A DNA stretch of 37,965 bases, from positions 1 to 37,965 of the forward strand of contig CAYVQU010000033.1 of NCBI GenBank assembly GCA_964453155.1, given 5' to 3'. Shown here one piece after another: positions 26,454 through 33,152 of the stretch; the first letter of the stretch is position 1, and the number at the start of each line of letters is the position of its first letter. Below the pieces are notes generated by a model that saw nothing but the letters and a program-made list of their open reading frames with translations, was not told where the DNA came from and did no database searches. This stretch comes from CAYVQU01 sp964453155 (GTDB lineage Bacteria > Chloroflexota > Anaerolineae > Anaerolineales > UBA11858). A program made the position numbers and the translations under genes.

Positions 26454-27365
26454 ATGGATATTCAAATTACGCGTTTCATCATCCGGATATCTCGGCCCGT
26501 GACGTTATTGGGTGGATTTCTGGTCTCTGCTCTAGGGTTGGGAATTGCTCGCTATTTAGGAACATCCATTAATTGGGCCGTTGCCACCCTCGGCCAGGCT
26601 TGGGTGACAATTTTCCAACTCGGTTTTCATTACCTGACCGCCTATTTTTTGCTCCCTACCAAGCCCCGCGATCCCACTCGCATTCCCGTCCCCACCGAAG
26701 ATGATGACCAACCCCACGAAGGTTTACGCCGTGATCTGTTGCTATGGGCGGCCTGCGCGGCTTTTGCAGCCGTCACCTCCCTAACATTGGTCTTGATGCA
26801 ATCGGGGGCTATTACGGGCGCGGTTCTGATTGTGATGGTTTTAGTCGTTTTAGGCGCATTCTTGTATGCGGTTCCTCCGTTTCAGTGGGTCAGCGCCGGT
26901 TACGGCGAGTTGACTCTGGCGATTATGGTGGCAAACTTTTTCCCCGCTTTGGCATTTTTACTCCAGCAGGATGAGCTTCACCGCCTGGTAACGATGAGCA
27001 CCTTCCCGCTGACATTGCTCTATTTGGCCCTCCAAATCGCGGTTCAACTCCCCGATTTTCTCCAAGATTTTGCAAAGGGTCGCCAAACAATCCTGATCCG
27101 TTTGGGCTGGGAACGAGGGATGACCTTCCACAATATCCTGATTTTAGGAGGATTCCTGCTCATAGGGATCGCCCTGTTTTTTGGATTACCCCCCGCAATC
27201 GCCCTCCCGACGTTTTTCGTGCTCCCATTGGGTCTATTTCAAATCTGGTATATGACCCGCATCTTGGCCGGAGCCAAACCCAACTGGCGCGCCCTGACTT
27301 ACACTGCCATCCTGATCTTCGGCCTCACTACCTATCTCCTGGCCTTCACCTACTGGACGAGATGA
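26454..27365 (+). CDS. UbiA-like integral membrane protein lacking the first Asp-rich motif
   Basis: A 303-residue polytopic protein with about eight or nine hydrophobic segments. The overall layout and VQLPDFLQDFAKGRQTI (about 197-212) resemble the second DxxxD-type motif of UbiA prenyltransferases, which join prenyl chains to aromatic or lipid acceptors. The first motif (ND/Q-x2-D-x3-D) expected near residues 55-66 is absent: QLGFHYLTAYFLLP has no acidic residue. It may therefore be a divergent enzyme, an inactive paralogue or a scaffold. No quinone, heme or archaeal-lipid genes lie nearby. The moeA gene follows after 45 nt. Confidence 0.68.
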   Translation: MDIQITRFIIRISRPVTLLGGFLVSALGLGIARYLGTSINWAVATLGQAWVTIFQLGFHYLTAYFLLPTKPRDPTRIPVPTEDDDQPHEGLRRDLLLWAACAAFAAVTSLTLVLMQSGAITGAVLIVMVLVVLGAFLYAVPPFQWVSAGYGELTLAIMVANFFPALAFLLQQDELHRLVTMSTFPLTLLYLALQIAVQLPDFLQDFAKGRQTILIRLGWERGMTFHNILILGGFLLIGIALFFGLPPAIALPTFFVLPLGLFQIWYMTRILAGAKPNWRALTYTAILIFGLTTYLLAFTYWTR

Positions 27366-27410
27366 AAACCCCTCGCCTACTCTTTAAACCACCCACCACC
27401 CACTAATTTC

Positions 27411-28643
27411 ATGCCCGAATTCCTAACCCTCCTCCCTCCACCTGCTGCTCTCGACGTATTTTTAGCAAATCACCACGTCCAACCGAAAGCCGAGTTTGTC
27501 CCAACCGCTGAATCTCTTGGCCGGGTGACCGCGTCCCCCGTGTTGGCTCCGCACCCCTTGCCCGAATTTCCCCGCACTACTGTGGATGGTTATGCCGTCC
27601 GAGCTGCTGATACGTTTGGTGCTAACGAAGGTTTGCCGGCCTATCTCAATTTGATTGGCGAAGTGCCAATGGGCGGCCGCCCTGAGTTTGAAATTGGGCC
27701 GACGGAGTGTGCCTTGATTCATACCGGAGGGATGGTTCCGGTGGGGGCCGATGCCATCGTAATGGTGGAGTACACCCAAGCCGCACGCGAGGGGGAAGTC
27801 GAAATTTTGCGAGCAGTTGCGGTTGGCGAAAATATTCTCAACATCGGTGAAGATGTAAAAACAGGTCAGGAAGTGCTTCCCTCGGGCATTGAATTGCGTC
27901 CCGCCGAAATTGGTGGCCTGATGGCTTTAGGTTACACTGAGGTTGCGGTAGCGAAAAAACCCAAAGTTGGCATTATTTCTTCCGGTGATGAAGTTATTCC
28001 TCCTGACCGAAAACCGATCCCAGGACAGGTGCGGGACGTAAATGCCTACACCTTAAGTGCGTTGGTCACTGCCGCGGGAGGGGAGCCGGTTTATTTTGGC
28101 ATTGTTGCCGACACAGAAGCTGCCATGCTGGCAACGACTCAACGAGCCCAATCAGAATGTGAAATTGTGGTTATCACTGCCGGATCATCAGCCAGTACCC
28201 GCGATTTAACCTCGATCGTGATTGATCAACTCGGGGAGCCGGGGGTTTTGGTTCACGGAGTCAATGTTCGCCCCGGCAAACCGACGATTCTGGCCGTCTG
28301 CGATGACAGTGCGATGATTGGTTTGCCTGGCAATCCCGTCAGTGCTCTCGTGATTGCCGGGTTATTCGTCACCCCCCTCATCAAGAAATTGCTAGGCGAA
28401 AATATCGTCCGGCCAAAGCCCCGAATTCCAGCGAAATTGACTCTAAATCTGTCTTCCCAGGCTGGCCGGGAAGACTGGATTGCCGTCAAACTGACTCCCA
28501 CCGCCGATGGCTACCAGGCTGATCCCATCTTTGGTCGCAGCAATCTGATCTTTACCCTGGCCCGCGCCGATGGCCTCATCCGCATCCACCCCGACGCCAA
28601 CGGCCTCGCCGCCGGTGAAATCGTCGATGTTTTTTTGATGTAA
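27411..28643 (+). CDS. moeA: Molybdopterin molybdenumtransferase MoeA
   Basis: A 410-residue enzyme that inserts molybdate into adenylylated molybdopterin in the last step of cofactor assembly. Typical segments are FPRTTVDGYAVRA, HTGGMVPVGADAIVMVE, GIISSGDEVI, TAGSSASTRDLT and IGLPGNPVSALVIAG. The last four cover the MogA-like domain with its GDE and PGNPVS metal/pterin motifs. It starts 45 nt after the UbiA-like gene without a clear Shine-Dalgarno. A second, fused MoeA is at 33.2 kb, so the two may serve molybdenum and tungsten enzymes or different stages. Confidence 0.94.
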   Translation: MPEFLTLLPPPAALDVFLANHHVQPKAEFVPTAESLGRVTASPVLAPHPLPEFPRTTVDGYAVRAADTFGANEGLPAYLNLIGEVPMGGRPEFEIGPTECALIHTGGMVPVGADAIVMVEYTQAAREGEVEILRAVAVGENILNIGEDVKTGQEVLPSGIELRPAEIGGLMALGYTEVAVAKKPKVGIISSGDEVIPPDRKPIPGQVRDVNAYTLSALVTAAGGEPVYFGIVADTEAAMLATTQRAQSECEIVVITAGSSASTRDLTSIVIDQLGEPGVLVHGVNVRPGKPTILAVCDDSAMIGLPGNPVSALVIAGLFVTPLIKKLLGENIVRPKPRIPAKLTLNLSSQAGREDWIAVKLTPTADGYQADPIFGRSNLIFTLARADGLIRIHPDANGLAAGEIVDVFLM

Positions 28644-28718
28644 GGAGATCGGGATAGGGGATGGAGCTAGAGACCCGGATTAGATAATCGCTATTGCAAG
28701 TCTCTATCGCTATCTTTC
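28642..28718. repeat. GATAG-type hairpin repeat (copy B), between moeA and the ACT gene
   Basis: GATGGAGCTAGAGAC and GTCTCTATCGCTATC form an imperfect stem (12 of 15 pairs) around about 22 nt. The left part, GGAGATCGGGATAGGG, is similar to the insert within moeA2 (34081 on). Confidence 0.6.
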
Positions 28719-28723
28719 AAATC

Positions 28724-29101
28724 ATGCCCCTTACTCTGCAACCCCTCACCCCTCAGTTCTCTGTCTGCCAACTCGCTCCCGACGCGCCCATCCCTGATTG
28801 GGCTGGCAAAGGCGAGTTCTTCTCGATCACTCGCACAATGGATGAACTCTCTGTCGTTTGTGAAAGCCATTTCGTCCCAGATAATGTGGAAGTCGAATCG
28901 GGTTGGCGAGGTTTAAAAGTCCTTGGCCCCCTAGATTTCTCCTTGGTTGGCATTTTGGCTGAATTGTCAGGAGTAATGGCTGCGGCTGGAGTCAGCATCT
29001 TCGCCATCTCCACCTATGATACGGATTACATCCTGGTAAAAGCAAACCAGCTTGACGCGGCGGTAAATGCTTTACGTCAAGCCGGTCATTTCGTTAAGTA
29101 A
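28724..29101 (+). CDS. ACT/CASTOR-domain small protein
   Basis: A 125-residue cytoplasmic protein with two ACT-like halves. The first contains GEFFSITRTMDELSVVC. The second runs LDFSLVGILAELSGVMAAAG and SIFAISTYDTDYILVKANQL, the pattern of the ACT_7/CASTOR domain known from amino-acid sensing and aspartate-kinase relatives. It probably binds an amino acid or similar ligand. The partner is unknown. ATG 28724 is chosen over an upstream TTG at 28694, which lies in a repeat. It follows moeA by 80 nt and ends at a strong bidirectional terminator. Confidence 0.85.
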   Translation: MPLTLQPLTPQFSVCQLAPDAPIPDWAGKGEFFSITRTMDELSVVCESHFVPDNVEVESGWRGLKVLGPLDFSLVGILAELSGVMAAAGVSIFAISTYDTDYILVKANQLDAAVNALRQAGHFVK

Positions 29102-29102
29102 A

Positions 29103-29136
29103 AGACCTGGAAGGTTTTTCTAAACCTTCTAGGTCT
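29103..29136. terminator. Bidirectional terminator between the ACT gene and ACR3
   Basis: AGACCTGGAAGGTTT pairs with AAACCTTCTAGGTCT over 15 positions including one G-U pair, with loop TTCT. It lies between convergent genes. Confidence 0.8.
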
Positions 29137-29141
29137 GGCGT

Positions 29142-30224
29142 TCAATCAACACAATCTTGCGTAATGGCAGCCGGGGGCGTTCCAAAATATTGTTTCTGGA
29201 ACCAAAATGCCACATTCACTAGCGCGATCATCACCGGTACTTCGATCAAGGGACCAATCACCGCGGCGAAGGCCTCGCCCGAGTTGATCCCAAAGACGGC
29301 GATGGCGACGGCGATGGCGAGTTCAAAGTTATTGCTGGCTGCAGTGAAGGATAAGGTTGTTGATTTTTGGTATCCAGCGTTGAGTTTGTAACCCATCCAA
29401 AAACTGATGACAAACATCAAAATAAAATAGATCACCAGCGGGATCGCGATCCGCACCACGTCTAGGGGGATTTGGACGATGAGATCACCCTTCAGGCTGA
29501 ACATCACCATAATGGTGAACAGCAGGGCGATCAGTGTGATGGGGCTGATCTTGGGGACGAATTCAGCATGATACCATTCTTTGCTCTTGACGCGGATCAA
29601 TATTGCCCGCATCAAGAATCCGGCAATGAAGGGGATCCCAAGATAGATGAATACACTTTTCGCAATTTCACCAATAGTGATGTCGACTAAACTGCCTTCC
29701 ATCCCAAACCAGGTCGGTAAAACTGTGATGAATACGTAGGCATACAGGCTATAAAACAAAACCTGGAAAATGCTGTTGAAGGCCACCAATCCGGCGGCAT
29801 ATTCGGTGTCACCCTTGGCAAGGTCATTCCACACGATGACCATCGCGATACAGCGCGCCAGCCCGATTAAGATCAAACCAACCATGTAATTGGGATAGCC
29901 GCGCAAAAACACAATCGCTAGCACAAACATCAAAATCGGGCCGATCACCCAGTTTTGCAGGAGTGAAGCTCCTAAAATCTTCCAGTTACGGAACACATCA
30001 CCGAGTTCTTCATAGCGGACTTTGGCCAGGGGCGGGAACATCATCAGGATGAGACCAATCGCGATCGGAATATTGGTGGTTCCTACCGACACGGCGGTAT
30101 TGAAGTTGGCAACTCCCTCAGGGAAGAAGTATCCAATTGCAACGCCCACAGCCATCGCCAGAAAAATCCACAAGGTGAGAAATCGATCTAAAAATGAAAG
30201 TCGTTTTGGTTTTTCAGTGTTCAT
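29142..30224 (-). CDS. ACR3-family arsenite/antimonite efflux permease
   Basis: The 360-residue membrane protein has about ten hydrophobic segments. The ACR3 signature is present: the conserved Cys in LARCIAMVIVWNDLAKGD, NSIFQVLFYS, SFTAASNNFELAIAVAI and the conserved Glu in GPLIEVPVMIALV. It exports As(III) using the proton gradient. The start at ATG 30224 has GGAG 5 nt upstream, while the reading from 30239 begins inside this ribosome site. No arsC, arsM or arsenic-type ArsR is adjacent. The only ArsR in the window has a zinc-type site. How it is induced is not visible. Confidence 0.92.
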   Translation of the reverse strand: MNTEKPKRLSFLDRFLTLWIFLAMAVGVAIGYFFPEGVANFNTAVSVGTTNIPIAIGLILMMFPPLAKVRYEELGDVFRNWKILGASLLQNWVIGPILMFVLAIVFLRGYPNYMVGLILIGLARCIAMVIVWNDLAKGDTEYAAGLVAFNSIFQVLFYSLYAYVFITVLPTWFGMEGSLVDITIGEIAKSVFIYLGIPFIAGFLMRAILIRVKSKEWYHAEFVPKISPITLIALLFTIMVMFSLKGDLIVQIPLDVVRIAIPLVIYFILMFVISFWMGYKLNAGYQKSTTLSFTAASNNFELAIAVAIAVFGINSGEAFAAVIGPLIEVPVMIALVNVAFWFQKQYFGTPPAAITQDCVD

Positions 30225-30261
30225 AATTCTCCATCTCATCTATCGAAATTAAGCTGCGAAA

Positions 30262-30298
30262 AAAAGACCGAAAGATTGTACTGCACTTTCGGTCTTTT
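30262..30298 (-). terminator. Intrinsic terminator of the Nfn/Sud fusion gene
   Basis: A perfect 13-bp stem (AAAAGACCGAAAG with CTTTCGGTCTTTT) around an 11-nt loop is followed on the minus strand by a run of T. It leaves only about 37 nt for an ACR3 promoter, so some read-through into ACR3 is possible. Confidence 0.85.
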
Positions 30299-30316
30299 GA
30301 ACGTAATCAAATTGGG

Positions 30317-32602
30317 TCAGGCCAGAACCGGTTCCGATTTCTCTTGCAGATACGTATGAATGCTGGCAGCAGCCTGCTTCCCAGCGCCCATTGCCGAGAT
30401 CACTGTCGCGGCTCCAGTGACGATATCGCCACCGGCAAATACATCCGGAATGGAGGATTGCATATCATCATTGACTTCGATATAGCCCCAGCGATTGAGT
30501 TCCAGACCAGGGGTACTTTGGGTCAGGAGGGGGTTGGCATTGGCCCCAATCGCCATGATGACGAGATCGACATCTAGGGAGTACGCCGAGTCTTGGATGG
30601 GAATTGGACGGCGGCGACCAGAATCATCAGGTTCACCGAGTTCCATCTTGAGGATCTCCATACTGGTCACGAAACCGCGTTCGTTTCCCAGAATCTTGGT
30701 GGGGTTCCGTAGGAAGTGGAATTCAATGCCTTCTTCAATAGCGTGATGATATTCCTCTTCCCGGGCGGGGAGTTCGCTCTCACTACGGCGATAAATGATC
30801 ATGACTTTTTCAGCCCCCAGGCGCAGGGCGGTGCGGGCCGCATCCATCGCCACATTGCCGCCACCCAAAACCGCGACGTGTTTGCCGCGATCAACCAGGG
30901 TATCATAATCGGGGTCATAGGCCCGCATCAGGTTGACTCGGGTCAGATATTCGTTGGCGCTCAAAACGCCATTGTATTCTGTCCCAGGAATCTTCAAAAA
31001 TGAGGGCAGTCCAGCCCCGACCCCCACGAAAAAGGCTTGATAACCCATTTCTCGCAGATCATTGATGGTTAGGGTTTTGCCAATGACGCTGTTGACCCTG
31101 ATCTCGACCCCCAATTCTTTCAAGTTTTCAATTTCTTTGCGAACGATTTCTTTGGGCAGTCGAAATTCGGGGATGCCATAAGTTAACACCCCACCGGTGG
31201 TATGAAAAGCCTCAAAAATAGTGGTGTGATACCCTTGGACAGCCAGTTCGCTCGCGCAGGTTAACCCCGCGGGACCCGAACCGATGATGGCAACTTTTGG
31301 CCTGTCGAGTGGATCGAATGTCAATGGGGAAGTCAACCCCCTGCCGTTTGAATGGGCTAAATCCCAATCAGCTAAGAACCGTTCCAAGCGACCAATTGCT
31401 ACCGGCTCAGATCCTTTGGCTTTCCCGAGTGTGCAGACCTTTTCGCATTGCGTTTCCTGGGGGCAAACCCGGCCACATATTCCCGGCAGCACGTTTTTTT
31501 CTTTGAGGATGCGCAGCCCCTCTTCAAATTTCCGTTCGACGATAAGTTTTATAAACTCGGGGATGGGCACTTCCACCGGGCAGCCGTCGACACAGTTCCG
31601 GTTTTTACACAGCAAACAGCGTTGGGCTTCTGCGATCGCCGTTTTTTCCGAATACCCCAGAGCGACTTCCTCGAAATTACGAATTCGCTCAACGACCGGT
31701 TGAACCGGCATGGCGTACTTCTCTTTGATGATGACTTTCTTGGCTTTTTTGGCACTCTCTAAGGCCTGGCATTTTTCGTGATATCGCTCCAGGCGATCTT
31801 CTTCAGCCGCAATAAACCGTCGATTGCGCTGCAGTAAGTTATCAAAATCGACATCATGACCATCGACATCGGGGCCGTCGACGCAGGCAAATCGGGTTTC
31901 ACCGGATGAGGTTTGGTAGCGGCACCCCCCGCACATCCCGGTGCCATCGACCATCAACGTATTGAGTGAAACGGTAGTCGGGATGCGATCTTGGGTTGTT
32001 AAAGCGACATATTTCATCATTGGCAACGGGCCAATTGCGGTGACATGCGCGATCTGCCGGGATTCAATCAACTCTGCCAGTCGCTCAGTGACCAGTCCTT
32101 TATGGCCATAAGAACCATCGTCAGTTGTTACGATGACCTCGTCGGAAATCGCTTGGAAACGATCTTCCCAGAAAAGTAATTCTTTGTTCCGGGCTCCCAA
32201 AATTGTAATGACATGGTTTCCCGCCGCCCGGGCTTCTTTCACCTGGGGGTATATCGGGGCAATTCCGACCCCGCCGCCAATGAAAACGACCGGGGTATCA
32301 TATTTTTGGGGTTTGACATCTTTCCCCAGGGGACCAACCAAATCCTGAATGTAATCGCCCACCTCGAACGTTCCGAGCTGATTGGTTGATTTGCCAACGG
32401 CCATTACGACCATCGTGATCGTTCCGGCCGCACGGTCGTAATCGGCAATGGTTAACGGAAATCGCTCACCGGTTTCGTCGATCCGCAAGATGACAAAATT
32501 TCCCCCATGAGCATGACTGGCAATCAAAGGTTCGTCGACGACCAACTCAAAGAAAGTTTTGTCTGCATTGAGATATGTTTTTGAAAGAATTTCGTTCGTC
32601 AT
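30317..32602 (-). CDS. Fused NfnA-NfnB / sulfide dehydrogenase-type flavoprotein (SudBA-like)
   Basis: A 761-residue fusion. Residues 1-280 resemble NfnA/SudB: a ferredoxin-reductase-like FAD domain, an NAD-binding domain (VVFIGGGVGIAPIYP) and a 2Fe-2S cysteine cluster (GMCGGCRYQ...FACVDGP). Residues about 300-761 resemble NfnB/SudA and the small subunit of glutamate synthase: two 4Fe-4S clusters (CLLCKNRNCVDGC, ICGRVCPQETQCEKVC), then FAD (IIGSGPAGLTCASEL) and NADPH (AVLGGGNVAMDAART) motifs. Such enzymes balance NADH, NADPH and ferredoxin or act on sulfur compounds. No gltB large subunit is adjacent, which favours the Nfn/Sud role. ATG 32602 is chosen over TTG 32611. Confidence 0.88.
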   Translation of the reverse strand: MTNEILSKTYLNADKTFFELVVDEPLIASHAHGGNFVILRIDETGERFPLTIADYDRAAGTITMVVMAVGKSTNQLGTFEVGDYIQDLVGPLGKDVKPQKYDTPVVFIGGGVGIAPIYPQVKEARAAGNHVITILGARNKELLFWEDRFQAISDEVIVTTDDGSYGHKGLVTERLAELIESRQIAHVTAIGPLPMMKYVALTTQDRIPTTVSLNTLMVDGTGMCGGCRYQTSSGETRFACVDGPDVDGHDVDFDNLLQRNRRFIAAEEDRLERYHEKCQALESAKKAKKVIIKEKYAMPVQPVVERIRNFEEVALGYSEKTAIAEAQRCLLCKNRNCVDGCPVEVPIPEFIKLIVERKFEEGLRILKEKNVLPGICGRVCPQETQCEKVCTLGKAKGSEPVAIGRLERFLADWDLAHSNGRGLTSPLTFDPLDRPKVAIIGSGPAGLTCASELAVQGYHTTIFEAFHTTGGVLTYGIPEFRLPKEIVRKEIENLKELGVEIRVNSVIGKTLTINDLREMGYQAFFVGVGAGLPSFLKIPGTEYNGVLSANEYLTRVNLMRAYDPDYDTLVDRGKHVAVLGGGNVAMDAARTALRLGAEKVMIIYRRSESELPAREEEYHHAIEEGIEFHFLRNPTKILGNERGFVTSMEILKMELGEPDDSGRRRPIPIQDSAYSLDVDLVIMAIGANANPLLTQSTPGLELNRWGYIEVNDDMQSSIPDVFAGGDIVTGAATVISAMGAGKQAAASIHTYLQEKSEPVLA

Positions 32603-32652
32603 TCGTCCCAACTTTCACTATTCAGCATCTGTCTGAAAATGTCTGAAATTTA

Positions 32653-32773
32653 CGTCACTACGAGCCTCTGAACACAGTTCGGGTGAGGCGAAACAGTCCA
32701 AATGCCAGTCTTGCAGATTGCTTCATAGTCGGAATTCGTTTTGAGTTTGAGGCAGGGTTCCCTCACAATGACG
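32653..32773. repeat. Decayed GTCATTGCGAG...CAATGAC-type dispersed element
   Basis: The ends CGTCACTACGAG and CCCTCACAATGACG are imperfect inverted repeats. Inner parts GAGGCGAAACAGTCC and AGATTGCTTC also oppose each other. From memory this matches a MITE-like repeat common in many environmental genomes, here with several substitutions. Confidence 0.55.
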
Positions 32774-32923
32774 TAATAAAAAACACTTTCCGAAGTCAAC
32801 TTAGTTTGTGGTTTTAATTAACCTGGATATTTTAGTCGTTTATCTAAATATTGGAGAGTTGTCTTTTGTCCTGATTCAAAGAAATCATAATAGATACTAA
32901 TCACAATTTTTTATATTCGAAAT

Positions 32924-32959
32924 GTGATAAATTTAACTTTTTTTCGTGATAAATTTCAC
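32924..32959 (+). promoter_or_regulatory. Two tandem CRP/FNR-family-like sites upstream of moeA2
   Basis: GTGATAAATTTCAC (32946-32959) is a perfect GTGA-N6-TCAC dyad. GTGATAAATTTAAC (32924-32937) repeats its left half 22 bp upstream, on the same face of the helix. The dyad centre is about 84 bp before the predicted transcription start, within the range used by class I activators. Confidence 0.55.
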
Positions 32960-33002
32960 AATCGTGTTGGTTTAGTGCAGGTTGGATTCACGAACTTGGG
33001 AA

Positions 33003-33030
33003 GCGACATACAGCCTGTTGATAGTATAAT
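33003..33030 (+). promoter_or_regulatory. Predicted promoter of moeA2
   Basis: GCGACA (33003-33008), a 16-nt spacer and a perfect TATAAT (33025-33030). The -35 is weak, which suits activator dependence. The leader before ATG 33153 is about 116 nt. Confidence 0.55.
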
Positions 33031-33152
33031 TTCCAAAATTCCTACCGAAAGCTATGAAAATTTTGGGTTGGTGCTCCTATACGGAAAATCCTTGACCAAT
33101 AAATTGCGAGGACTGCCATCCCGAGTAACTTCAATCCTGAATTCGTAATCCT

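Larger units (their letters stand above)
32603..33152. other. 550-bp intergenic region holding a decayed repeat and a regulated promoter
   Basis: From left to right it holds the leader of the Nfn/Sud gene, a degraded inverted-repeat element (32653-32773), an AT-rich stretch (32780-32950) with two direct repeats of GTGATAAATTT, a sigma70-like promoter (33003-33030) and an untranslated leader of about 116 nt before moeA2. A 74-codon GTG reading at 32924-33148 overlaps the regulatory sites and is not accepted as a gene. Confidence 0.65.

Noticed and set aside
23980..30224. An arsenic-resistance operon formed by the ArsR protein and ACR3
   Set aside because: The genes are 5 kb apart on opposite strands, and the regulator has the alpha-5 zinc/cobalt site, not an arsenic cysteine site.
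32924..33148. 74-codon reading upstream of moeA2
   Set aside because: It starts at a GTG inside the GTGATAAATTT repeats, covers the predicted promoter, has no ribosome site and no recognisable domain.
33031..33152. Moco or tungsten riboswitch in the moeA2 leader
   Set aside because: The position and gene would fit, and a CCGAAAGC segment caught attention, but I could not build the conserved multi-stem structure. A covariance-model search for the Moco family would decide it.
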